From Neckera pumila (taxonomy: Eukaryota; Streptophyta; Bryopsida; Hypnales; Neckeraceae), in assembly GCA_963969595.1 (NCBI GenBank), contig OZ018414.1, positions 20,319,660 through 20,383,659 on the forward strand: a stretch of 64,000 nucleotides of DNA. Direction: 5' to 3'. Below are positions 34,216 to 45,416 of this stretch, piece by piece. Positions within the stretch are counted from its first letter, which is position 1; each line of letters opens with the position of its first letter. The notes beneath the pieces are model-generated. The model saw only the letters and a list, made by a program, of their open reading frames with translations, was not told where the DNA came from and made no database searches. A program made the position numbers and the translations under genes.

Positions 34216-35146
34216 TGAACCCCTAAAGGACCAAGGTGATTTTCCTATCAAAAACCATTCAAAATTGTCATTTCTATTGTAAAGAGAAAAGAACTTTAAA
34301 AATTGTTTGTTTTTTTGCATATCCAACCACAAGATCTTATACTTGACTAGTATATAAATATATGGAAGAAATTTCAGAAACTTTGACCATGTAGCTTGTA
34401 AGATATATGCATTTAAAGTAAAGAAAACAAGTTTTTTTGCACCTTGCTTGACAACATTTTTTGGCTTTGAATCTTTTTAGCTCAAATTTTTTGCACTCTT
34501 GATTTTTATTTTCTACTTCATTATGTTAAGTAGTTGAGTTCAAAATCTACAAAAAAAGATTTCGAGAAAAAAGCATTTAATTTTCACTTATTAAAAAATT
34601 GTTAAGTAAAAATAGTTCAAGATTGAAGAAATAATGAAATTGTTAAAAGCTTTTGGATGGAATTGAATCACAACTTCCAACAATGAGATTGTTCTAGCAA
34701 AAAAAATCTAACCTTGTCTAACAATTCTTCTGAAAAATTCTAGAAATTGCATTCAAAAATGAATTCAACAAGTTATTTTTTCAAGAAGATGTTTAGGTTG
34801 CCCCCAAAAATAAGATTGTCCATAACTTTCTCATTATTAGTCCAAATTGAATTAAACAAAGCTTCACACATAGACAAAGATATAATCTTTGAAAAAAATT
34901 TGAAAAAAAAATTATTTTGATTTTTTGTTATTTTTTTTGGGTTGCCCGCCAAACTCCATTTTTGCTTATTGTGCCATAACTTGTGCTCCTGGGCATCAAT
35001 TAAAATAATAATTATATATTCACAAAGCTCTTGCAAAAATACACAACCTCAAAAATTCCCAAACAATATCATTGAAAATTGAGACAATAGGAACTTGCCC
35101 GGACCCAAATTGTCCGCCGAGGGGACAAATGGTCCTTTGGGGTTAA
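34216..35146 (+). mobile_element. TTAA-flanked element, diverged copy
   Basis: The left end is TGAACCCCTAAAGGACCAAG (one base off TTAA). The right end is GGTCCTTTGGGGTTAA. The subterminal palindrome survives as TTGTCCGCCGAGGGGACAAA. At about 931 bp it is the same length as the reference copy, so it is full-length but older. Confidence 0.7.
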
Positions 35147-35882
35147 ATGGTCGACAATGGGTCGGCTCCAAACTTTCTTTTTTGTCACCATAGGGCTAGA
35201 TTACACCGTTTTCAAATAAATGTCTCCTTTTCGCCAAAAAAGTAATTTTTTTCATAAAAAATTTTCAATTTCTTTCGAAAGTGTGGAAGAAGTCACCAAA
35301 TTTGGATGAAAAAGTGCATAAATATGATTGAGAAGTGTTTTTTGGTCCAAAAGATGGATGAATGTAGAAATGTAATGCTTCACCAAAATTTAAATGATCG
35401 CCATCCTTGGCACTTTCTCAGAAATTTTAAAAAAAGGGCTGGTCGGCTCCCTTATTTACCAATTTTTTTCGAAAACTGACCTACACGTACGGTATTTGGA
35501 AACCCCGAATTTATTGCGGGACGGAGGGAGTAACTTCAGTGCACGATCGGATGCTGCTGTGATGCTGTCAACAAAATTTTATGTCGGCCCCTTTACCGCA
35601 CAAAACAGTGACACGTGAACTTTGCCGACGTGGAAGGGTGGGACCTGTTCATTCCACGTGGCACGGTCTGGTTCTCGTACCTCAGTAGTCGCGACCTCCA
35701 CTACATCCGAGCTGGAGTTCCAGGGAGGCTGCAACCGTGAACCAGTCAATATTCTTGCTGGGAAAAGGCCCCAACGGAATCTTGGACAGAATCCTACTTA
35801 CCACGCCTGTCCTTGCAAGTTTATGAAAAAATTTAAATTCATAAATATCATAGGCTCTTTAGCCTTTTCGACCTTTTCAAGC
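35147..35882. other. Intergenic DNA with a GC-richer patch
   Basis: The part at 35200-35440 resembles 54720-54985 (both end in a GGCACTTTCT or GGCACTTCTT then AAAA pattern). From about 35500 to 35810 the sequence is unusually GC-rich for the region, but I find no domain in any frame. The nature of this patch is unknown. Confidence 0.35.
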
Positions 35883-36081
35883 TTTTTTTTTTTTTTTTTT
35901 TAACAAATGGGAGAACCCACTGCATTAAAAAAGAAACCGGGAACCAAATACAAAGCAACCAAATACAAAGCAGCCAAACCTCACGGCTGGACAGTGAAGA
36001 GAACCTTTTCAACGTTTTACGGACGGAAGGGCTATGGTTTTTTTAATGCAATGGTTCGTTCCATTTGTTAAAAAAAAAAAC
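35883..36081. mobile_element. Foldback element with poly-T ends
   Basis: The left arm reads TTTTTTTTTAACAAATGGGA then CCCACTGCATTAAAAAAG. The right arm in reverse complement reads TTTTTTTTTAACAAATGGAA then ACCATTGCATTAAAAAAA. Between them lies a short direct repeat of AACCAAATACAAAGC. It is about 200 bp and non-coding. Confidence 0.55.
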
Positions 36082-36687
36082 TTCTACGGAAGGGAAGGGA
36101 GTGCCTGAAATGATGGCCTTTGGGGGTGTCGATGGAAAATGGTTCAGCCTTTGGAAATGGTCAATATGGTAATCCGGATTTTATAGTGATTTTTGAATAA
36201 GGAATTGCAGGATTTAGTACTAAGGTGGATTTCAGACTAGAATAAAATCAATTCAAACATGCGACTACCGTATACGGAAATGGTTAAGGTAAATGGACAA
36301 AATTTAATAATGACGGTGGAGAGTCAAGTTCTAAAATGTACATCACTAATATAATTTTGTCTATAATAGACTTGCTCCCATTTGTCATCCACAATAGATT
36401 CATTTATCTTATTTAGTTTAGGTGAATAATTGGTAGTATAAAAATTAATATGACCAATTTAATAACACCACTCCCCTCATACTACAAACGCTACAACAAC
36501 ACTACTACAAACAATGTCGAATAGTACAACCTTGTAATAAATACTTTAAACCACACTAAATAAACCATTTCAATGTAGGAGCTCGAAAAGAAGGATTTAA
36601 TTAAGAAATAGCTTCACAATAGGGATTTCGCTGTCATTTGCCCTAAACCTTCCTCATGTCTATACCTAACATTTAAACTATAAATGC
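36082..36687. other. Intergenic DNA
   Basis: No gene, RNA gene or clear repeat boundary is seen. Confidence 0.3.
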
Positions 36688-36917
36688 TTAACCCTTAAAC
36701 GACGCGGAGGCCATTTTCTAGTCGATGAATGACAAGGAATCAAACTGTATAGGACAGAAATGCAATCATTCATCTTTGGAATTAGTTGTGAAAAGGGGAG
36801 ATCTTCTATAGTAGCTTGACTTCTAATAGATACTTTTAGATTATTCAATGTGGATGATGTTACACGGTAATGGGAATGGATGATTTCGAGGGTCCCCCTG
36901 CGTCACTTAAGGGTTAA
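36688..36917. mobile_element. 230-bp TTAA-flanked MITE
   Basis: It starts TTAACCCTTAAACGACGC and ends GCGTCACTTAAGGGTTAA. The terminal inverted repeats match over about 17 bp with two differences, and both ends carry TTAA. The interior is unrelated to the 932-bp family, so it is a separate MITE with a similar end design. Confidence 0.7.
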
Positions 36918-38301
36918 TTGGCTCAAAATCTCCTTGTAATTGCTGGAAGAGAAGTAGAAAATTTTCCAATCCACTAGTAGAAACTATACTCAATATTTTT
37001 AAGTATTCAAATTATTTTATTCTCCCTTCTGAAGTTCAAGTACTACCAAGGTAGTTACACCCTTCACCATTTTCTCCCACTTCTTTTTTTGTCAAATAAG
37101 TACCTATTGAAGTATCCCAAATATGACTTCAAACCATTCACTTTAAATGGCTCCTACTTTACAAATGGCACTTCATGGTTGTAAAGTAACAAGTTTTTAT
37201 TGAATGCTTTGGGATCATGCTCAAAGCGCTTCAAACATGAACCTATTGACTACTTTGAAATTTCTTCAAGTCGTAACTTCAAAATTCATATAAAATACAA
37301 AAAAGTTCAATTTAAGAAAAAAATTAACACTGCTGATTTCCATTTCCTAATTATGAACGGTAATCGATGTTTCTACCTTAATACAAAACGCTGATCTTGA
37401 TCTGCTGAAGTACCTACTACGAATCAGCAGACCCTAAAAAAACGGCCCCCTGAACACGTGTCAGAAGCCCCAGTTGTCCGTTCTGACCGGCGCCAGAGCC
37501 GCTGTGATTGCCTCCCTTCGCCAATCCTCTCCTCACGTACATTCCCCTTCTAAAATCTACCGTTGGTCTACGTTCCAAAGCACCACGCCGGCTTCGCAAT
37601 CCAAGCCGCATTCTTCACTCCCAAGTATGAAATCAGCGTGCAACGCCATCGCCGTCCACATTCAATTCCACGCTACTTCCCCTCAATCGCTGATTTCATG
37701 GACACCCACCCTCAGCTTCATAGCAAGCTCACCTTTAGCTATGAAGTTTTCAGGAAGCTCCTCCTTTTGTTGACCTAGCTAATAAGCAGATGGAGCTTAT
37801 TACAGTCGTGTGCAAGCTGAAGACGGTCTCGTTATACTGAGAGGTGCATTTGAAATGGTGTTCTTCTTTCCTAATTTGGGTACTCCCCTGGTACAATTGT
37901 GGTACTCTCGGGTACTAGAAAGGACGCGAAGTTATTCTATTTGAAACTCGGGTTCTCTTCTTAGCTGAGAATTTTTCTTTTTCTTGAGAGCAAGGGATTC
38001 CATCGCTATGGAGAATATGTAGACACCATTTCTTGTAGAGGACTGTATTGTAAGCTTTGGTTATTTGGTCTTTTGTTTATATGTCGATTTTGTGATTGAT
38101 AGGGTAATGGGTCGATGTTTCGAATGCTGAAGTATTCATGGACTAAGCGTAGCCGGCTATGGAGTCTTGATTTACCGAAGTCGAGGTTTTGGTCTTGGTC
38201 TTGGTATTGATTGGTGGTGAGATTTATTTTTTGTGACAGGTTGAGTGTAGCGGGGTGACGGAGTCGTTCCAGCTCGGAATCTGCACTTGGAGATCGTCAA
38301 A
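36918..38301 (+). promoter_or_regulatory. Upstream region and probable spliced 5'UTR of the LPP gene
   Basis: From about 37440 the DNA becomes GC-richer, as at other gene starts in the window. A strong acceptor (TTTTTTGTGACAG|GTTG) lies at 38239/38240, 62 bp before the start codon. This suggests that a 5'UTR intron ends there; its donor is uncertain (candidates lie between 37800 and 38110). A 99-codon frame at 37474-37773 has no domain and is probably leader or promoter DNA. Confidence 0.4.
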
Positions 38302-41300
38302 ATGAGCTACGGTATGTGGCGTACACTCTGATGTGCTTTGGGTTATATATGTCTGTGACCGATGCGTTTTATATACGAAACGCAGCAATTTTGTCACTAG
38401 ATCTCTCTGTGTCAGTCTTCGGATTGTTGCACGGATTCGAGTATTGGTGCACTATCCGGTGCTTGGACCTTGAATTCTTCTCCTTTGATCCTCTTCTACT
38501 GTTTCGGGTTACGTTTGTGCACGACGGGCTCGTTTATGTATCAGTATCAGTAGTTTCTTGTTATTTGCAAGTTTCTTGTTGTAACAAAGTTGATGAGCTT
38601 GGCTTCTTTTTTCTGACTTTCTGTGGGATGTTGTGCAGGCAGGCGAAATGGATGGGAGGACGACGTGGGCAGGGAGCCAGTGGAGCGGCCGACGCACAAG
38701 GTGAAACTGCTGCAGTTGATTAAGCACCATTTGCGGGACTGGGCTGGTGTGGCCGCCATGGTTGCCATGGAGATTGTAATCTACCTCGCCATTCCGCCGT
38801 TCCATCGGTTTGTGGACGAGACCAAGATGCAGGATTACAAGTACCCAACCCAGCGGGACACTGTCCCCACTTGGTCTATTGGGGTATGCGCCATAAATCG
38901 TTATTATGGGATGTTGTTGGCAAGTGAAAGAGGGTTCCAACACACTTCAGCATGCATTATTTGGACACAAAATCATTAAGTTCTGATATTGCAAAGTTGA
39001 TTGTCAGTTGGTGTACAACTAATGAGCTCTAGACTCTCCTGTTTTGATCTCCTGTTATATCTTGTGTCATCAATATCTAGGTGAGAGTGCCACTTATTGT
39101 TTTTAATGTAGGTGTTGCATTTTTCGGTAGTGTTGATATGGGCACCCACACCGTAGTGGGATTGATGACATTAGCTATGGGTTTGTGTTCCCAGAAGCCA
39201 TTCATCATGAATTTGTTGTCTATACTGCAAGGGGAGATAGTAAGCAATGGTTGGAAATGTTACATGTTCTGGTGTTCAATGGAGTTGGGGCATGTGAAAA
39301 AAGTAGCGGTAGCATGTTGGACCTCATCGTCTCAAAGAATGAATTTCATATGTATAATGTCGATTCTTCCTTCTAGTATAATTCTTACATGTGATTACAG
39401 GAATAGTGAAATTCTAAGATTGTTGAATACTGAGAAGTGTACCGAAGAGTGTGTATGGAGACATATTAAGATTATAGGTTTCTTAGTGGAGGAGAGACCT
39501 TTTGATTAGGGGCTTGTTGATACTAAGATTGCTCATGAAAATATGGGTTTGCAGGTTGTGGCGGTGTTGATTCCGTTCCTTTTCTTCGTCGCTTACTTCG
39601 TCCGGAGAAAAAGTATTCGTGATTTTCACAATTCTTTCCTTGGTGAGTAAACTGAGAAATTTCTCCTGAAATTATTACGTTATTGTTAAAGGGATACTTG
39701 TTTCATCTTCTTTAACGCGCATAAATGCCTAAGAGGCTCACATTGGTATTCGTGATTTGTTTGGGACTTTCTTTTGTTTAACTTTTACTTATTTTCGGAT
39801 CAACATATGCAATTTTATTCTCTGATATTAAATACTTCAGGCGATTCAAAGTGCGCATAGTTTTTTTGCGTTTACTCAACCTATACTTGATCCCGGAAGC
39901 GAGCCAAAGAATATCCTCGGGTTTGGCGTTCTCACAATTGGTGGTTATATAATTTGCAGGCCTTGCAACGGCAATCTCTATGACTGCGCTCTTTACAGAT
40001 TCCATCAAGAATATGGTTGGAATGCCTCGTCCCGACTTTTTCGATCGCTGTTTTCCTGATGGAATTGCGGTAAGATCTCTAGATGTACTACTTGAAATAT
40101 GTTTCATCCTCTTGTCAAGTTGTACTTGAGGATTGAGCCAGCAATTGCGTACCATTCTAGAGCTCTGTTGACCGCGTACTTTTCACTGAAGCTACTTTGT
40201 GGTTGGCAGTAGATTATCTACACTTGCCTACGATAGTTGGGTGAGTACCAAGCCGTTTATTCTTGAACTCAAGATTTGAGAGGATACGTACCAGAGAAAG
40301 AATTGGAGCATTTTATGGATACCGTGACCCTCTCTTGAAATAGCGGACGAGCTCATTTTGTTTTCAGCTCCTTCAAGAATGTTATGGGAGGATGTGATGC
40401 AAAAATAAACCTCTCTGATTGACCATGATGTGCTGCAGGTTTACTCCAATGACGCCCGCAGGCAAGCAATCTGTCACCCAACTGACATGAAAGAGTACAA
40501 AGATGGTTACAAAAGCTTTCCAAGTGGACATGTTTCATGTAAAGCTCCTGCGCCTTCTTTCCTTGTAGCGCTTCGTATAGCAAAAATGAATGATTGTCTT
40601 ATTAAGCTGCAATGGTCTTGTGTTCACTGCAGGATGTAATACTTGAACTTTCTAGCTTCAGATAACTACTGCATATGAATGTGTGGCTTAGTTAGCATTC
40701 ACTGTTTGGTCTGCCGCTCCATCTAAAACTCTTCATTGCCGGCTGTCCTTCAGGGTGCTTTGCTGGCCTGGGTTACCTGTCTTTATACTTGGCGGGGAAA
40801 CTAAGCCTCTTTGACAAGAGAGGCTATTCTTCCAGAGTGTTTTTTATCTTGGTTCCTCATCTGGCGTCAGTACTGATTGCCATTTCTCGAGTTAACGATT
40901 ACCAACATCGCTGGGTGGATATCGTTGGTGCCGCTGTTATTGGTGAGAGCTTGGACTCAATCTCACCTCACCCTAAATTTGTCACCGAGTCTCGATTCCT
41001 AGACTTGGTACTTTTTCTGAGGTAGATTCTGCTGGGGGATGTTGAAACCAATCAGCAGGAACGTCGCAGATGGATGTATCGTGATAAAACTTGTTCCGAT
41101 TTCTCATTATGAAAGTATATAATGAACGTGATGCTGTTTCATGAACTGCAGGACTCCCCATTGCATATTTCTGTTACAGACAACACTTCCCGAGCATCTA
41201 CGCCGGTTCATGGGGTAAGAACTCTTTTGTGAGACTCCTCGTTTGGATCGCAATGAAATCTAATGTTTTAAGTACAGTTCGACCACTTCAGGACTTTTAG

Positions 41301-41658
41301 ACAGCACCAAAAAGAGAATCTTTGTCATGATTTATGAGGACGAGGTCTTCCTCTGGTCGCAATGATCATACAAAGGCTTCTCATGATCTACAGTCCATGA
41401 AAACCAGAAGTCCATGAAAACAAGTTTTCGATTCTACAGAATCTTGGCCTTAGAAATGTTGCAATTCTGAGCAACCCTGATGTTGCAATTCTGTGTTGAT
41501 GAACAGCTGGATATCCATATGAGTACGAGCCGCAGGGGATTTTCAGTCATGGTTTACATGGTCCTCGAACAATTCCAACAACAAGGGCTCCACAAAACGA
41601 TCTGGAAATGGGAGCACGAGACAAGCCACGACCAGGAGTCTCGACTGAAATGACGTAA
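38302..41658 (+). CDS. LPP: Lipid phosphate phosphatase (PAP2 family), eight exons
   Basis: Exons: 38302-38311, 38639-38883, 39555-39642, 39960-40069, 40439-40538, 40754-40942, 41152-41214 and 41507-41658. They sum to 957 nt (318 aa plus stop), with GT-AG junctions and consistent phases. All three phosphatase motifs are intact: KNMVGMPRP (K-x6-RP), PSGH within [11 protein letters not shown], and [12 protein letters not shown] (SR-x5-H-x3-D). Six membrane segments are visible, beginning with [20 protein letters not shown] and [16 protein letters not shown] and ending with [18 protein letters not shown]. The N- and C-termini are hydrophilic. The family dephosphorylates phosphatidate and related lipid phosphates in membranes and so ends phosphatidate signalling. 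Length fits plant LPP1/LPP2 proteins. The first exon codes for only three codons plus one base. Which paralogue it matches cannot be decided from the sequence alone. Confidence 0.92.
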
Positions 41659-42654
41659 AGGGCTGGCACTCCCAATCATACCTTTTACTGTGGCAGGGAC
41701 GCTGAACTCTTCGGTGGGCGTTGCGTTTGTACAAGGATTCTCATTCTTCTGCTTTTGGGTGATGTATGATAAAGATCGCAATTTTTCTTTTTACGTTGCA
41801 GTATGCACTTTGCAAAGTGTGTAAAAGGTACTACACTTCACTAGACCTTCAAAAGGGGCCATCAGGCGTGGCAGTTGCTACCTATGCCTATGCCTATGCC
41901 ATTGTTAGTAGAACCCCCTCCCCTCCCAACAGACACACAGGTGAAAAAACTATGTTTTCTCTTCGTTTAACTGTTCCGTAGCATTTTGTACGTACTTGAT
42001 AACCAGTCGAGGATGGTTATTGGACATTACCCTCTCTCCTCCTAACTAAATTAGAACTTTTAGATCTTGGATATATATGACTATTTGATAGCGTGGGAGA
42101 GGATTGGTGTTTTGGATTTGGATTCCCCTCGATAGCAATTGCCATCCTCCATGTGGTGAGGGAAAGGATAGAAGAAGTTTACAGTAGTTTGGAGAGTTTT
42201 GAGGCTATCAATGTTTCACATTTATTTGAAGGCTCACTGTTTTACCCAAAGGTGGTATTGCGTAGACTGTAGATGGATTTGTTGATTGACTATGTTAGCA
42301 GCTGCTAGAACTCTAACAACGTTTCAGCTGGACTGGTATTTGCAGTTTTTCCCATTTTCATTGACACGGATGTGAGTTGCTGACCGTCTTCCCTGCACTC
42401 TGTGAATAACTTGTACCTTCAATGAAAGCTGTGTTGGCACTGTTGTTGTAAGATTTTTCTAGCAACTATTCTGGCTGTTTAAGGCACTTTACACCAAATA
42501 TAGTGGGTCCTAAGACTCCTTGCAAATTTTGATGCGACACTTTTGAACTCCTTGGTAGCAGCAAAGTAGATTACCACCTCCTTGAGCAGAATTTTTGTGG
42601 GCCATATTACTTTGTTGGGCCATATTTTTTGTTCAGCGACTGCAATTGAACTAC
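41659..42654 (+). other. Probable LPP 3'UTR and intergenic DNA
   Basis: The first few hundred bases after the stop probably form the 3'UTR. A CTATGCCTATGCCTATGCC microrepeat lies near 41882. No further gene is supported. Confidence 0.4.
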
Positions 42655-42684
42655 CAGTGATCGACTACTGGTGCTTCTACCTTA
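42655..42684 (+). mobile_element. Solo end of MITE family C
   Basis: GATCGACTACTGGTGCTTCT followed by ACCTTA matches the right end of the element at 57441-57834. The rest of the element is not recognisable to the left. The final bases are separated from the downstream flank by the next element. Confidence 0.55.
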
Positions 42685-42826
42685 GGGCCTCTTCACACTA
42701 TGGCCGTCCAAGTCGAGAGTCCGTCGTTTCCACCAATCATATTGCAAGGTCCGTTGGTTCCACCAATCATATTGCAGAGTCCCACGGCCTCTCGCCTTGG
42801 ACAGCCATAGTGTGAAGAGGCCCTTA
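42682..42826. mobile_element. Tourist/PIF-Harbinger-like MITE with TTA duplication
   Basis: The 139-bp element (42685-42823) starts GGGCCTCTTCACACTATGGC and ends in its inverse, GCCATAGTGTGAAGAGGCCC, a 20-bp inverted match with no mismatch; beyond it, CGTCCAAGTCGAGAG against TGTCCAAGGCGAGAG extends the arms. TTA flanks it on both sides (42682-42684 and 42824-42826). A direct repeat of TTCCACCAATCATATTGCA occurs twice inside. GGGCC termini with a TTA duplication are characteristic of PIF/Harbinger MITEs. Confidence 0.85.
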
Positions 42827-44508
42827 GTCTATTCACTTATTGGGTGTAAGTGAACTGAGCTTTTGCTTTGATAAATCTTTTATTACAATCGTTACATCAT
42901 ATCCTTTGTGGTATAAAAAGAGAAGCGGATGGCAGAGTAGATGAACGTGATCAAATTCAGGCAAACAATTGGGATGAAATTTAGTAGAATATGGAATGAA
43001 TGTTGATGAAAGCGGAATGTTGAAATTGAATGACAATTACATTGCTTGAAATAGAAAAAAATATAGTTCAAATCATCTTACAATGATTTTATCTAAAATA
43101 TTGTGAATTATCATAATTCATCCAAATTCACATGATTCCAAAGTAATGTGATTTAGAATTATTAGTGCGGAGAGTAATTGAATTAACCGTTATACAATGT
43201 CTAGAAGAAGAGAATCTAGAATATCCTTTTGATTTCTAACAAGATCCAAGCAAAAAGATTCAACAATTTAATTATAGGAACATTGTTCAATTGCTTATTT
43301 GAATGCAATTAGATGTGGAGTGTAGATGTGAAGTTATTTTACTTCACCTTATATAATTAGATGCAGGTGTTTTCAAAGCAAATTGTAACCCTTGAAGGAT
43401 GAAGAGTATTAGGCTTAACTTCAAACTTAAATGTTTAGTTTTAGGAAAATTTCAAAAGTTTCTAGTGCAATAGAAACTAAACATTAGATCTTCATTTTGT
43501 TAGTTTTACTAAAAAATAAATAACATCTTTTTGAATTTCAAAATCAAGTATTAAGGAAATAAGTTCAGAGTCCTTCAATACAACTAGTGCGCCTTGTGTT
43601 GTTGTTATAGCCAAATGAAAGTAAATGTAATTTTTCAATTTGTAAATACTTTGAAATTCAATATTTTTTATGCATGAAGGAGTAGAAGGGCTATGTTGTA
43701 GTATGAGAGGTTGCATTCTTGATACAAATAGAGAGCATTATGCACAAAGGAGCGCTAGGGATTTGTTTCGTGGCATTTGGACATGCGATGTGAAAGTTAT
43801 GTTTTTTCCAAAATAACAGATAATTTAATTCAGCTTTCTCATTGTAGGTCCAAACACTAGGAAACAAAATCTATACACTCCTCCTTGTGGAGAGCTTTCT
43901 AACAGTACCAAAATGCAGCCAGAAGATTTATAGTTTCTTAAATATCAACGTATCAAATAAACAAACAACCTAATTTAAGGGTAAAAACAAGGATTTATCT
44001 TATTAGGATTTACTAGGATTAGTCGTGCAGGCATTCTCTTAATGGTTGCACATAACGGTTCTTTTGGAGTCGTTCGGCAATTATAACACCGGACATGGAT
44101 GGCTATGACATTATTGCAATCAGTGTCTTGGATGACAATGATGGAGTCATTAATGACTTTCATAGGAACTTCTACCATTGAATGTAAATTCATCATAGGA
44201 AGTGACTTTTTTAGGCCTTCATGTTGTGGCCATGTTAGAAAATATTGTGAATGCTTTAGGTGAATAAGATGACCTTATGACCATTCAATGGATATACTTT
44301 TTTTTGGATTGATAGTAGCACTAGAGATTCTTTTGGGCCAATTGGATAGCTTACTTCAAAAATTCATAACAAATTTATACTTTGTCAAAAAATAAATTTC
44401 AGTTGCTCTTTTCATTTCTCAAATTTTACTTTGTGTGGAATTTCTTTTAAATTTCAACAATGGCAATAAGGCAATCCATTCATTTTGCTTGTCACAAGTT
44501 GATTTTCC
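42827..44508. repeat. Intergenic DNA with dispersed repeats G and H
   Basis: A family G copy lies at about 43205-43345 (GAGAATCTAGAAT then AACAAGATCCAAG). The stretch 43575-44020 matches 46735-47030 in order: AACTAGTGCGCCTTGTG, TAGGTCCAAA, TCCTCCTTG and AAATAAACAAACAAC. No gene is supported. Confidence 0.5.
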
Positions 44509-45416
44509 TTAACTCCTAGAATTCTTTTATGTTTAGCTGCTTCAAAATACTAGTTTCTAGAGAAAAACAAAAACCTTCATTATATTTATTTTTTAATAAA
44601 TCCAGTTGTAGGATTTTCTAGTTACCTTGTTAGATTATATCCTCCTAATTTTCATCATTAAAAACCTTACCAATTGCAAGATTGTGATGCTTGGATTTCA
44701 AAAAGAAATATTTTCAACTCTTCCCAAATGGTTAGATTTTGTCTTTCAAACATTTTATTCAAAAATGATCAAATCCTACAATTTGTAATTCTCCATAATA
44801 TTGAAGAAATAAGTTGAGAATATATGTAAAACATTTCAAAAAAAGATATTTCATATTCATCCTTGAAAAAAATAGGAAGTAGAAAGAACTAGTAAATGAT
44901 TTAAAACACCAACTTGTTAAGAATTTAGTTATAGAATTGAAAAATGCCAATTCCAATGGTAGTAATGTTGTAATAAAAAATCTACATCCTATGATTTATT
45001 TTATTTTCAAAAATGTTGAAAATGTAGTTAAATAAAGGACTTCAAAGTTTATTTTAGAATAGAGGGTCCATAATTTCCCATAAACAAAAACTCCTCATAA
45101 CTTTCATCTCACTAATCAAAATTAAGTGATTTAAAGCTTTCTATGCTTAAATAAAATCTAAAATACCAATTTCAAATTTTGGTTACTCAAAAAAGTGAAT
45201 TTTTTTAACTGCTCAAGTTGTATTAGAACTAAAAATGGCATACAATAACGTTTTAACCATGTAGGCAAAAGTTACAAAAATTGTTGCTTTGAAAGCTACT
45301 CTTGGACCGCATGTTGTGTGAAAATTTTCAAAAATAAAAATAAGTTTTTTGTTCTTAGTAAGCTGCCCAAAATTTCTATATTGTCAAGAAACATTGTTTG
45401 GTCCTTTAGAGGTTAA
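44509..45416 (+). mobile_element. TTAA-flanked element, old diverged copy
   Basis: It is bounded by TTAACTCCTAGAATTC on the left and GGTCCTTTAGAGGTTAA on the right, about 908 bp. Interior order agrees with the reference copy (a CTCATAACTTTCATCTCAC block matching CATAACTTTCTCATAAC). It is heavily diverged. Confidence 0.55.

Noticed and set aside
38509..38943. 144-codon minus-strand frame
   Set aside because: It is antisense to LPP exon 2 and its introns; LPP motifs and phases support the plus strand.
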